From Hyaloscypha bicolor E (lineage: Eukaryota; Ascomycota; Leotiomycetes; Helotiales; Hyaloscyphaceae), in NCBI RefSeq assembly GCF_002865645.1, contig NW_020194518.1, forward strand, positions 1,797,463-1,861,462: DNA of 64,000 nt, written 5' to 3'. The notes under the pieces are model-generated. The model saw nothing but the letters and a program-made list of their open reading frames with translations, had not been told where the DNA came from and did not search any database. Below, one piece after another: positions 22,451-33,349 of this stretch. How positions within the stretch are numbered: position 1 is the stretch's first letter; each line of letters opens with the position of its first letter. Both the position numbers and the translations under genes were made by a program.

Positions 22451-24690
22451 TTAATAAGTTAACTTGTAGTCAATTCGATTACAGCTTTTTGGGGTTGCGT
22501 ACATATATGGCCCTATGGCAAATTCTCGGCACTCCCATCCATCAGTCAATCCATCCGCGATTCTTGCAACACCGATCCGTTTCCACTCGTCTGCATCTCC
22601 AACTACTGGCTCTAAAATTGAAGCCCAATTCTGATGCTGAAGCATCCCTATAAAAATGTTGCCGAGGGTAGTTATTGAGACCAGGTATAAGAAAATGACT
22701 GCTAGCAAGAAAGGTAATATGCACAAAAGCAGCTCCACTCACGCCTAGATGGGAATATAACACCGCGTAATCTCCTTCAAGGCGAACATCCAGCCAACAA
22801 GTTATGGTAGAAGGCTGTAATTTGCACACGAAAGGTTCGAGTTCCTCACTCGATAACGGGACTGTATCTTCGACCCACGGAAGTCTAATCTCATTCTTCG
22901 CGAACGAGCTAGTCATATTGAAAGGGGCATTGATTCGTGGCTTCCCAGATACAATCGGGCCAAAGTCATCTCCCCCAGCGTAGGTGAAGTGTGTCTCAAG
23001 AATTTTGGCAGTAGGCTTGACGATTACGGACTGATCGAGGTAGAAAGTTTCGTTCAGGGGAATGCAAGCGGGATGCACAAGACGTCCCATTTTGATTGAT
23101 GCCCAGCTCCATGACGGCGCCACGTAAGTTGAAGGATACGAAGCGTGGGCACCTGCTGAGCAGAGGAGTCCGTTGTAAATGTCATGAGCCCATATTCCAG
23201 CCAGGTACTCCTTTCCAAAATGCGGATTAACCTCTTTTGCTAGACCTGAAATAGCTGATGGGGAGTCTTCCTCGAAGGTGATACTTCGAGCGCAGAGCTG
23301 GATAACCAAACGGTACCAAAGTTACAGAGGATCACATTCCCGACCTTGCCGAGAGTACTTCTCCTTGGCAATCTGTAGCCCCTCCTGTGGCAAACAGATC
23401 AATTTGGTTTGGTAGAGGTAAATATCGTCTGGGGGACCCTTCGGCTGAGACCCAGATGGATCTTCCTCTGAGCGAGTAATACATCGGCAGCTCCAGGCAA
23501 TTTGCAAAGGCGTCCAGTGCAAAGTGCGAGGTGAAAGGACCTGCTCCTGAACAGCCCAAGCGCGGGAACCCAAAAGGCTGTGATTTGACTTATAATTCTG
23601 ATTCCATTCGCGTTGTCTGAAAGCGTGCATTTCGCTATGATACTGTGATTTCAAGCTGCAGCATCTCTGTTTCACATAATTCATCTGAATAGGGCTGTGT
23701 TGTCTCGACTATCGCGGCAATTATCAGCCGAAATCGTAAACACAGAGTGCTTATAGATATTTTTCCATGTGTGCGCTCTCCCGCATCCAATCTTCTCTGC
23801 TGTCTTGAACAATACCGGGGAATCAATCCAGAGATATCTGTACCCCAAGTCTCTTGTTATCAAAACGGCGTCATGGAAAAGCTTAGGGAGTTTATCTAAA
23901 GGTAGTCCTCGTTGATGATCCGGAAGCGATGATACGGTCATCTTGAGTGGTGGGTTCTGTCCCCAACAGTGGCTCAGAGTAACCCATTCTTGGAATTCAT
24001 CTCCGCACGTGCACAGGAAAGGAATCTCGGAACCGTCTGATGGCCAACATCAATCACCCGGGTTGGTGGGAAAATCTTGTCCGAGGATTGATGGGAACAG
24101 GTCTCATGACTGGAGATACACTCTGTGAGCTAGCCAGCTACGGTACGAAGCCAATTTCTCCCTAGCCTCTGCGCCAAGGGTCGAAGTCTTACGTAGCCGG
24201 AGCTTCAATCATCTATGCTTATCGTCAATACCTGACGCCGGAGGATTGCATTGGAGAAGGCATAGAATTGCACATAATACGCATCAGAATTTGCAGCAAC
24301 CATCAAGAAACACCAGAGATATGGAGACTCTGGAGAGATATAATCACTCAACTCCGATATGTTTGCCTCGTTCAGCCTTGTCTGATGTCTTTCGTACCTT
24401 GTTTCTTGACCGACCCGTATTCTTTCGTAACGTCCCGGGATTGGGTTTACTGCTCTTTCAGTTATTTGCGTGTCTAACGAACCTAGATCATACCATTTTC
24501 CAAGATCTCCTCCTACAGGTACCCACTGCGACTGCCAGATCAACTGACACGACTCGCACCCATTTTGGGCTGCCTGAATCAAATCGGCGCAACTTGGGTA
24601 GTGCTTGTAGCCCTCGGGATTCGCCAACTGGTCTAGATCAATATTTGAGCAGAAGTCGCATAACGTGACGAAGAGTTGAGGCCAAGATTA
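22451..24690 (-). pseudogene. Degraded HET-domain (heterokaryon-incompatibility-like) gene
   Basis: Minus-strand fragments follow the order of a fungal HET protein but in shifting frames. The N-terminal part has LCDFCSNIDLDQLANPEGY and NGCESCQLIW. Next come HETCSHQSS and PTRVIDVG, a lost base, then PSDGSEIPFLCTC and EWVTLSHCWG. LPKLFHDAVLITRDLGYRYL with WIDS follows, then a shift, IVQDSREDWMRESAHMEK, a second shift and IYKHSVFTISADNC. RAWAVQEQVLSPRTLHW leads to an in-frame TAA at 23324-23322, then LWYRLVIQLCARSITFEED and YVAPSWSWASIK. The C-terminal part (GDADEWKRIGVARIADGL, ending at 22451) lies beyond another shift or a GTGAGT-ATAG intron. The hallmark WIDS, SHCWG and PSWSWAS motifs are all recognisable. 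The TAA fits a CAA Gln codon changed by C to T. No valid start is seen. HET proteins act in allorecognition cell death; this copy cannot be functional as read. Confidence 0.85.
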
Positions 24691-25181
24691 TTATGATGAA
24701 ATCTGAGAACGTCAAAAGTTTCTCCGACGTTGTTGCATGCCCAATATAACCGAAGCCCTAGTGATTCCAAAGTAGTATGTATTAGGGTGAATATGGCCCA
24801 GTCATTTCGCCGACCATTCCCATTAAATCTTACGCTTTCTCTAACTTCCATCTCCTGTGAAAAGTTAACCCTTTCTTTTAGCTTTAACTTTTTATTTCTC
24901 TACATTGCTGTGTGATCAACTTTATATGCGGGTATATACATATTCCAGACGTTGTCTCGCTTCCTCGCCTATCAACTTCCTTGCTTCCCCATCTTGCTGC
25001 ACCTCTCAACCCGTGATCTTAGGCAGACGCAGCCTCATTTCTGACACCCCAAATCTCCAACACCAACGTCATCAAGTCTTGATATTGTCCCCAAAGCCAT
25101 ACAACTCCCAGATACTGCAGGAGCAAACCCAGGGTCAGCTCAACCTGACTACCTTCAATCGCTAGTGACCCAGATGCAGCG

Positions 25182-26078
25182 ATGGCCAAGGAGTTCAGCC
25201 CCGAGGACTTCGAGCCTATTTATCACCAGACAATCGTAATTACCATCGCTATCCAAGAGAACCCAGAGAGCACCCTCTCGGTCCTCAGTCCTTATCTCGT
25301 CGATATCCATACCAAACTTTCGTCCCTTATCTTCAAGGCCTCGAACCCCAACTCGCTCCTACGAAAACGGTGCAGCGATCGGCACGGAGAATGGCTACAG
25401 ATCCAATACGACCTCCAAAATACTCTTTGCGAAGCCCAAGATCTGATTGACTCTCTCAGCAAATCAGATGTCCTAGAAATCGGCGATCAAGGGGGTGCTG
25501 GACTCGAGAAAATAGAAGAGGAGTTGGCTGTCCACACTTTCAATATAGGAGAGTTCATAGATAGCTTGGGCTTATCCAAGCTAGCTAGGAAAGAGCCCGC
25601 GCTGGGAGAGATCGAAAAGCTTTTGGTCGACGCCGCGAGGGATGAACGGGAGAGATTGGGAAAGAATAGAGTGGCTGAAATACCAGATGTGAATCGGTTG
25701 GGGGGACTGGGTAGGATTATGGAAATGTTAAGGGCGAATGGGGTTGACCGCAAGGAACTCCACAGGCTCGATACAAAGATCAAGCAATTGATAGTGTGGG
25801 TGTTGAGGAACGAGGAGGAGCTTACGATGGTGAGGGATCTGGAGGGATTTGGCGACTTGGGGAAAGGGAAGCACGTGGAAGCAGAGAAGGAACCAGAGCT
25901 GCACAACGAAGATCAAGACAAGAATTTCCCGGGGTTAGGTCCAGCTGTGGGTCACACCGAGCAACATAAGGAGGAGCATGATGACGAAGCCAAAAAAGCC
26001 GAAGAGGCAAGGCGGCATGAAGCTGAGCTAGATGATGATTACGACACGGTCTCTATAGACTCATTCGTCTTAGTCTAA
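25182..26078 (+). CDS. Hypothetical acidic, helix-rich protein
   Basis: A single-exon 298-aa frame with ATG at 25182 after a CT-rich leader. Residues 1-110 look helical (LSVLSPYLVDIHTKLSSLIF; NTLCEAQDLIDSLSKSDV). The middle is Glu/Lys-rich. The C-terminal third is highly charged (EEHDDEAKKAEEARRHEAEL) and ends in DDDYDTVSIDSFVLV. No signal peptide or membrane segment is evident, and I do not recognise a domain. The N-terminal part loosely recalls the helical N-terminal modules found ahead of NACHT/STAND proteins or prion-inhibition-type domains, but I would not assign it. It lies next to the HET relic on the opposite strand. Confidence 0.65.
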   Translation: MAKEFSPEDFEPIYHQTIVITIAIQENPESTLSVLSPYLVDIHTKLSSLIFKASNPNSLLRKRCSDRHGEWLQIQYDLQNTLCEAQDLIDSLSKSDVLEIGDQGGAGLEKIEEELAVHTFNIGEFIDSLGLSKLARKEPALGEIEKLLVDAARDERERLGKNRVAEIPDVNRLGGLGRIMEMLRANGVDRKELHRLDTKIKQLIVWVLRNEEELTMVRDLEGFGDLGKGKHVEAEKEPELHNEDQDKNFPGLGPAVGHTEQHKEEHDDEAKKAEEARRHEAELDDDYDTVSIDSFVLV

Positions 26079-27523
26079 GCCGCGGGCAGCCTCACGCAAC
26101 GTTTTTTTTACCTCAATCAGCCGAGTAGCTGCGATGAGAGTTCACAGTGTGTTCTTGGTGCCAAGGCAGTTGCCCCTGGTTTCATGCTATGTTTTAGTAC
26201 TAAAATTGCCCAAAATCAGAAATGTTTCGTCTGTGTATTTTGCTATGCCTTTTGGTTAAGCACCCTTATCTTGTGTCGCAATTCCAGCACAGGTTCACTG
26301 TCCTTTCAAATCAGCATACCATCTCCCCTCCACAGGCCTCCCGGCCTCAAAATTATTAAAACAACAATATCCCACCCCAGTCGCACTCTCTTCACTATTA
26401 GCTTCATCAACCACACCCCACATCACCGGTTTCCCATACGCCATCACATCAGCGATGGGTCTATGTCATTGCTGCGTTAATTGCGGCGCTGCAGCTTCCC
26501 ACCACTAGATAGATATCGAGGTCAATAGCGACGGTCAATTGAACTGTCTATAGTACGGGTCACAATCTATTGACGGTTTTTGGCAACCCAAAATAGCTTT
26601 CGTTTTCAGTATTACCTGACTAACTCACGTGCCACCACAATCACTAGCCGGCTGGAGGATCGCCGCCAGATCGATGATGCTTCGGCACACCGCCGTTCAA
26701 GGATACGAGAGCTTCGGCTTAACACTCAACATCAGACAAGGGCTGAGAATGAAACAGTTGGATACAATATGTGGGACCAGGAGTTTGGATTGGATTGCAA
26801 CCAGCTTTGACAGAACAACAGAACAACAGAACAACAGAACAACTTCAGCCTTCCACCTCATATGGTGTCTTCCAGGTCAATTATCTACAGATGATAGGAC
26901 GAGAGTACGGACTATGGCAGGGTACCTTTGGACTACGAGTGGGAATAGCGACCAATATTACTATCTTTTCCTGTGTGAGTAGTGACTGAGCATTATCTCC
27001 CTTGGGAAGAGGAACGGACATAGTCGCTCTTGTAGTTAGCATTCTGCTTCCTGCCTTAAGCTTTCCCCCCATACCTTAGGCGATTTAATATCCGTCCCAA
27101 AGAAAAGACAGCTTAAGGATTGCTCGAAGGCGTTGAAAGAAGGCAGTTGCATTAATATTATTCTCATGCTGACTACCACAACAGAAACGTTACGTGCAAG
27201 AGAGGAACGGTTTGAACGGCTATCAAGATTTCAGCTCCACCTATTGGTAATTGGAACGTCACAACCCCTGGAACTTTATAAAATGAAAATAATATTCATT
27301 AGGAGTCATTACCTAACCCGTCAGCTTGGGACATAGATATGACTCCCATCCTGGTGTTATCTCGAATTCCAAGGCCGCAAACCTGACATTGGATAACCTC
27401 TGGTCAACCGCTTCGGGGCCGCTAACCGAATCAATATAACCTACCTCTTTCTGATTTTATTATACAGTACGCATTGTCTTCTATTGTCTCTAGTATCTAC
27501 ACACCTTTTCAAGAATCCTTGAG
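26079..27523. other. Intergenic, no gene seen
   Basis: About 1.4 kb with overlapping chance ORFs and one 8-bp tandem repeat (26810-26843). The composition becomes gradually more AT-rich toward the transposon block. The last 60 bp (CTATTGTCTCTAGTATCTAC and following) are the likely leader of the 2EXR gene. Confidence 0.45.
26810..26843 (+). repeat. 8-bp tandem repeat (ACAGAACA)4
   Basis: Four perfect units of ACAGAACA plus two bases. A simple microsatellite-scale repeat in noncoding sequence. Confidence 0.9.
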
Positions 27524-27906
27524 ATGGATAATTTAACTAGGAACGAAGAGGTCGAGAGAGGATCAATACGATCAGTGTTAACGGAGCCTTCAAACCCTAC
27601 CTCTACCGAAATGAGGCTATGTGTGGGCCAGATCTCTCTTATCCGAGCAAAAGTGTATAACCTTCAAGAAGAGAATCGACTACTCAGAGCTCGATCTAGA
27701 CACTGGATACTACCAGACTCCGGTTGCCTTAAACAGGGGATATTTCAGAAGAATCCTCTCGAAATCCGGAGATTAATCTGGCAGTACACTCTCCCAGCTT
27801 CCCGCATTATTCAGTTTACTGTCTGCGGAGGCTATGATAGCTTCTTTTTCAGCGGTAGTACTCCTCCAGTAGTATTGCATATCTGCTCGGAATTCCGCCA
27901 AGAAGC

Positions 27907-27914
27907 CCTCTCCA
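27907..27914 (+). repeat. Left 8-bp target-site duplication of the hAT-like MITE
   Basis: CCTCTCCA directly before the terminal inverted repeat. The right copy at 28512-28519 is CCTCTCTA, differing by one C/T transition. Confidence 0.8.
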
Positions 27915-28511
27915 CAGGCTCGGCAAAAATACCTAAATTTCCGGTATCGATACGTATCGATGCCAGAATCGTAAGGTATCGATAGTATCAATAGTAGTAT
28001 CGATTCCCTGAACCTAATTTTCCCTTTTAATTACAATTAACTTTCGAACTACTTCTCTTATAAGAAAACTTTTGGTAGTACAAATATTCTCCTTAATTTA
28101 GGCTTTCTATCTAGCTACTTATCTTATACTTTAGGCTAAAACTAATCTCAATGCGGCTATTTTAAGTAAAAATGAGCTTTTGAGATTTTCGTAAGGCTCG
28201 CTTATATATTTAGTACCTTGATAAGAAATACGAATACAGGGCTTAATTCTCCGAATACAAGAGGTATTTTAAATTTTAAATTTTATTAAATTTTATTAAT
28301 AATAGTAAATAAATTTTTTAATAGATAGACTAGAAATAAAAGGAATTATATATGAATATATTCTTATATAAATAAAATAATAAAATAAAGAGATAATTTT
28401 TAGGGGTAAGAATTAATAAGGTATCGATACCTATCGATTCTTACGATACCTGAAAAATACCTAATACTATCGATACCGGTATCGATGCCTCAGGTATTTT
28501 TGCCGAGCCTG
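27915..28511. mobile_element. Non-autonomous hAT-like miniature transposon (597 bp)
   Basis: It begins CAGGCTCGGCAAAAATACCT and ends with the exact reverse complement of that 20-mer (28492-28511). Flanks are 8-bp direct duplications with one mismatch. A CAG-starting inverted repeat plus 8-bp duplication is the hAT superfamily pattern. The subterminal regions are full of GGTATCGATAcc and ATCGAT palindromes on both sides, as expected for transposase-binding repeats. The centre (28010-28390) is AT-rich and encodes nothing. It disrupts the 2EXR gene. No autonomous partner is seen in the window. Confidence 0.85.
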
Positions 28512-28920
28512 CCTCTCTATTTACCGGCCTTTCTTTACGTTTGACCGCGAGATGGAATCTGTATCGAGGCCAATATATTTTTCTCCTGTATGCGATACTT
28601 TCTATTTCACCGAAGGAAACGTGTTAATAGACGAGGAGTCTATCTGTGGACTTCCTGAGATAGAGGAAATTCAATTGATAGCCTTGTACTATGATCCGTA
28701 TAGCCATTATCTGACCGAATTATTCGACCTCTGCCCTTTTCAAAATCTCACCGAATTGATCTTAGTTGTGAGATACTTTAATAAACCGGTGTTTGAATTT
28801 AGATATTGTGGAAGCATGACATTCTTTGACTTTGATGCCGAATCGGCTCTTGGACCCGAGCTACTGCGGAGATGAGAAGCCCTGGAGCGCAAGTTTACGG
28901 AAGCTCTGCGGAAGCAATAA

Positions 28921-29711
28921 CCAAAAGGGACTACTCCTATTGCGAGAATTGTGAGGATTAGTTAAATTCCTCAAAGGCCATGCTATGCCAACCTTGAATA
29001 TACTAGATTAGAACCTCCCAGTCAAACATTTGTAGTATATAACCACTAACAATATTAAAACACGAAGAGATACAGAAGTCAACTATAATGTTATATGTAG
29101 TTCCTCTATTTGCCGTAAATTTTGGGTTTTGCAGATAAGATAAATTCAATCCTTTTTATCAGCTTTCTTAAATCGATTTTGCCTTAGTTTACGGATTACA
29201 AGCAATGGATTTTGGGTTGGATACTATATTTTGAGAAATATGTAATGGAAAAAAAAAATAGCAGCCATCGTTTAAGTTTCATCACAACTGAGCTCGGAGC
29301 GTCTCTAAAATTTCATCTCTGACGGCAGCAACGGCACAAACTCAGCATCACCTTAGAAATAATACGAAGACAATGGCATAAAGTATCGGGAATACAGGGC
29401 ATTATTTTGTGAAGGCCACTAAATGCCCTGTAAGGTCTTACTTTAATCTCCCTGTAGCTAGTCCTAGTCCCCTATAAGCCCCTATAAGCTTACTAAAAGT
29501 GCCCTGAAGGCTTAATATGGGCTTATGCAGCTTGACGAGTACTAAACGCCCCCAAACGCCCATAAATATAGGCGAGTCCACTAATTGGTAGCGAGTAAAG
29601 GGGAGGTAATTAGCCCTAATACATACCCCTCTATATACACTTCGTTCTGAATTTTAATTCTAATTAATTAGAAAAATACTTGATACCTTTCGCTTTATTT
29701 TAGCTATTATT
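28921..29711. other. Boundary of the AT-rich transposon block; probable leader and end of the Tc1/mariner element
   Basis: GC content falls across this interval. A hairpin at about 29393-29434 (TACAGGGCATT ... AATGCCCTGTA) could be part of the left end of the mariner-like element whose gene starts at 29712. The rest has no recognisable gene. Confidence 0.35.
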
Positions 29712-30302
29712 ATGGCTACTTTTAGAGGTTTATTTAATTTTCCTAATTTATTAGATAACTAATCAGAGCTTTTCTCTCTTTCTAATTCCTTAGATAATAA
29801 ATACTCTAACGAGTATACCAATGATAAAGAGAATATATAGTATAATTTATTATTAGATTCGGATAATTCAGATAATAATTTAGCTAAACTAGCTCTTCTA
29901 CTACCCGCTTTATTAACTGCTTTTATACTTGCTACTCTTGGGCCTAAAAAGTATTTTACTAGTACCAGAATTAAGGCTATTTATATATTTGAAAATAAGA
30001 AGTCTTTAAGATAAATTAGAGAAGCTATATAAGTATTCAGATTAGCTATCTATTAACTTGTAGCTATAGCTAGAGAGTATAAATAAAGAGAGAATAAGAA
30101 TATATCTTTAAAAATCTCGTATATACTTAATATATTAAGATCTGGTTAACCTATAATTTCCTTTAAAATAATTAAGTATATTTTAAAGATTATTTTCTAA
30201 AATTCTGTTATAAGAGGCTTTTCTTATATTATAATTATAAAAGAGATAAAGAAAAGAGGTTATAAGATTATATTTAGAATTATATAAAAGATTCTTATTT
30301 AT
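29712..30302 (+). pseudogene. 5' half of a RIP-damaged Tc1/mariner-like transposase gene
   Basis: ATG at 29712 opens MATFRGLFNFPNLLDN and then a stop-interrupted frame. It includes GPKKYFTSTRIKAIYIFENK, where KSL, REA and AIY patterns fit the N-terminal helix-turn-helix of mariner transposases. It continues with SFKIIKYILKI-like and RGFSYIIIIKEIKKRGYKI sequence, ending near IIYKIL. The stops are TAG/TAA at positions where Gln or Trp would be expected. The gene resumes at 63.63 kb, beyond more than 33 kb of nested insertions. Confidence 0.65.
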
Positions 30303-30600
30303 TATAAGAAAGAAACTATAATAAGACAAAAACCTATATAAAGTATACTAGAGTATAAAACGTAACTTAATAATAAAATAATAAATTAAAAGTATAAATA
30401 GTAAAGTATAAATAGTATATAGTATATAAAAGCTTAATTAATTAAATACTCAGGAGGAATTATTTTTTAGGACTATAGAAAAACTAGCTTTCTTATATAA
30501 TTTCCGCAAGTTATATATAAAAGGCCATAGCCTTTATTATATAACTAAAATCTCAAAACCGCCAAAATAATATAATTTTTAGAGAGTATGGCCTATTATA
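30303..30600 (-). repeat. Element D, left (3') LTR
   Basis: Matches 63341-63625 over nearly the whole length, differing by transitions and a 16-bp extra segment (about 30550-30565). It contains a 38-bp imperfect palindrome (AAGTTATATATAAAAGGCC ...). Ends are placed approximately. Confidence 0.65.
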
Positions 30601-30699
30601 CTATATCCGATCTCTTATTTATTTATATTTATTCCCTAAATACTAAAACTAATAGAAAAATCCTACTCAGAGTCCGAAATAATAAAATAATTAGGATTC

Positions 30700-33349
30700 T
30701 TTTCTATTAGCTAATCTAATTTTTCCTTAATATATCTAAAATAAGATCTATTACTTTTAAAAAGTTTTATTTCATATTTCCGAATTTACTTAAAGGCAAT
30801 TCAAATCCGCTTAGCTATATTCTTATACTAAATTTAATATAGTTTTCTATATTAATTAGTATTTGCCTTTAACTATTACTTAATTTCTATCTTTACTATT
30901 AGATATTAAAAAGGCTTATTATAGTAAATTATATTATAAATTATACTAATATACTTTAAATAAATAGCTTCTTCGAATTTTGTATTATTTATAATATTTT
31001 TAAATTAACCTTTAATAAAAGGGGAAAGCTCTAGATAAAAGGCTTTAATAATCTTGTAAGAAACTCTATTTTTATATATTCTATTCTTAATAGTAACTAG
31101 ACTTATTAGAATTGTAATAAAAGGCCTATTAAGTAGCAAATTATTATTAAGCTATCTTTTGACTTCTATATTATTCGAGAATTATTACTTACTTATAATT
31201 CCAGACTTATAGATTATTTAGCTAAAGGTATTTATTTATTTAGTTAAATAAACTATTCTTAAAGTCTTTTCTTTTACTATTTTTAGTAAATATTTACTTA
31301 TTTCCTTTATTATTTCCGGCTTAAAATTATTAGAAATAGAAAAGTAATTAATATCCTTAAAGAACTTCTTATTAAAGATAATAGCCTTCTTGCGATTTAT
31401 AAGAAAAATATAGCTAATATTCTAATACTTTTTACTAAAATAGAATTTATTACTTAAAGCTTTAGTAATAGCCAGATCTTTAGTATTACCTTTATACTAA
31501 TTATAATTAATATTTCCAGAAGTATAATATCTAGCTAGCTAAAAATAAGTAATTAGATAAATAGAATACTTATTTAATATCTTATAAAATCCGAGCTATA
31601 TTAATAGATTTGCTATTAAGAATTAAAAAGCTAATATAAAGTAGTTATTATCTAGATCTTTATACTTTAATATATTGTTTTTTTTTAGAAATAGAATTAT
31701 AATATCTCTATTTCCTATATTAAGAGCTCTTAAATACTAAGCTTCTTAATTTATTTCAGGTAATTCTTCTTATAAATATAACTATTTATATCTAAATTAG
31801 TAGTATTAAACTTAGGAACAGGAACTATAATATTAAATTAGAGCTATAGATTTAGGCAGAATTAATTAAAAACGTAATATTTATATTTATACTTTTTAAT
31901 TTCCTAAATTTTAAAAAAGAAATCCCGTATTTCTTTATTTACTTAAATAATAGAAATATACTTTTTGCCTTTAGTAACTTTATAGATCTTAGTAACTAGC
32001 TTTAGAGTATTCTTAATAATATAAATGTCTCCTATATTAATAGAAAGAATATTAGTAAAGTACTAAATATATAAGTTATAGGAAGCTTTAAGAAATCTAT
32101 TAATAATTCTATAGTATTCTTATTTATAAATAGATCCCAAAATACTACTATATACTTCTTTAAAGATATATTTATTCTATTTAACTAGTATCTTATAAGT
32201 ATACTAATTAACTTTAATTTCCCCGGATTTAATATCTTTAGTCTTTTACTTTTTAGTTCTGAGTATAAATACAGGAGTTTTTCTAAATAATATCTTTCTT
32301 TTTAAAATAGAGAATTTCTTTTTATTTATTTCTTTTTCATTTTCCTCTATTTTACTAGCCTTATATTTAGACTAATACTCGGATTTTCGCTATTTATTAG
32401 GAGTCTTAGGCTTAGTTTATTCTTTATTCTTACTAGGTTCTTCTTATCTAATTATACTAGTTCTACTAGTCTTACTAGTAGATTTATTACCAGGCTATAT
32501 TAAATTAGCTCTATTCTTATTAGCTGGATCTAATTAAGTTAAAACTGAAATTATAATAAGGGTCTATTTTTTAGGCTTATCTCAAAAAGCAGAAAAAAGC
32601 TTATTATTATAAACTTCCTTAATTAGGATTCTAGAAGTATTAAAGATATACTATTTAGCCTTGAGATTATTAGCTAATAATAGCTTAAAAACTAATTTTC
32701 TAGATTCCAAAATAGCTTTAGTATACTTAAATATCTTAGTAATATCTAATTTAGTAAATATACTAATATTTCAATATTTCTTGTTTTTAATATATATTAA
32801 AATAGCTTTATTAATTAACTAAATAGCTTTATATACTAAAGCTTTTATTTTAAAAAGGAAATATAACTTCTTATAAATGTTTTTACTAAGATTATTACAG
32901 ATATTATTAATATATTAGCCAAAGACTTTACTATATAATATAATTCCATTCTAATTCTTAATATTAAAACCATTTACTATAGTCTTAATCTTATTAAGCT
33001 TTTCTTATTTGCCTTTAGAAATACCTTTAATAATATTCTCGAATTCCCTATTATTAGCTTAGTAGTTTTTTAGCTTCTTCTTAATTAATTCTAGTCTAGT
33101 TCTATTTCTAATAAAGGTCTTTTATTTCAAGAGCTTATTATATATATTACTTAGCTTATCTAGAATATTTATATTGAATTCTATAATTATAGCTATCTTT
33201 TCTAGTATTAATAAGTCTTCTATAATTATTTAAGCTTCTTTAATACTCTAAACTTTAATACTATTAATTTATAGGCTTTTAATAATACTATAGCTTATAA
33301 GAACTAGCTACTATATTTTACTAGCTTAAGAAATCTATTCTTTAGTCAT
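30700..33349 (-). pseudogene. RIP-damaged extra ORF in the 3' part of element D
   Basis: Downstream of the integrase region on the minus strand, an ATG at 33349 starts a frame interrupted only by TAG/TAA. It has helical, Lys/Glu/Ile-rich content (IIIEDLLILEKIAIIIEFNI; NRTRLELIKKKLKNY), then a Lys/Ser-rich linker near 32.3-32.5 kb (KYKASKIEENEKEINKKKF; KFSILKRKILFRKTPVFIL). I do not recognise the family. It could be an accessory gene of D or a further nested element. The extent is approximate. Confidence 0.3.

Larger units (their letters stand above)
27524..28920 (+). pseudogene. 2EXR-domain protein gene split by a miniature transposon
   Basis: ATG at 27524 begins a frame with an N-terminal helical segment (LIRAKVYNLQEENRLLRARS). 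The 2EXR start then follows (FQKNPLEIRRLIWQYTLP ... PPVVLHICSEFRQEALS). At codon EALS the frame is interrupted by a 597-bp insertion (27915-28511) flanked by near-identical 8-bp duplications. Reading from the left duplication straight to 28520 keeps the frame and gives IYRPFFTFDREMESVS followed by RPIYFSPVCDTFYF, exactly where 2EXR proteins continue. Later sequence includes GLPEIEEIQLIALYYDPYSH. A TGA at 28873-28875 may be a second lesion, because EALERKFTEALRKQ follows in frame to a TAA at 28918-28920. 2EXR proteins are a large fungal family of unknown function. The split makes this copy nonfunctional. Confidence 0.85.

Noticed and set aside
22820..22832. GGTTCGAGTTCC resembling a tRNA B box
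   Set aside because: No matching acceptor stem or A box nearby; it lies antisense within the HET relic.
26580..26989. Overlapping plus-strand ORFs around 26.6-27.0 kb
   Set aside because: Three overlapping frames without starts in good context, motifs or introns; the tandem repeat inside inflates ORF length.
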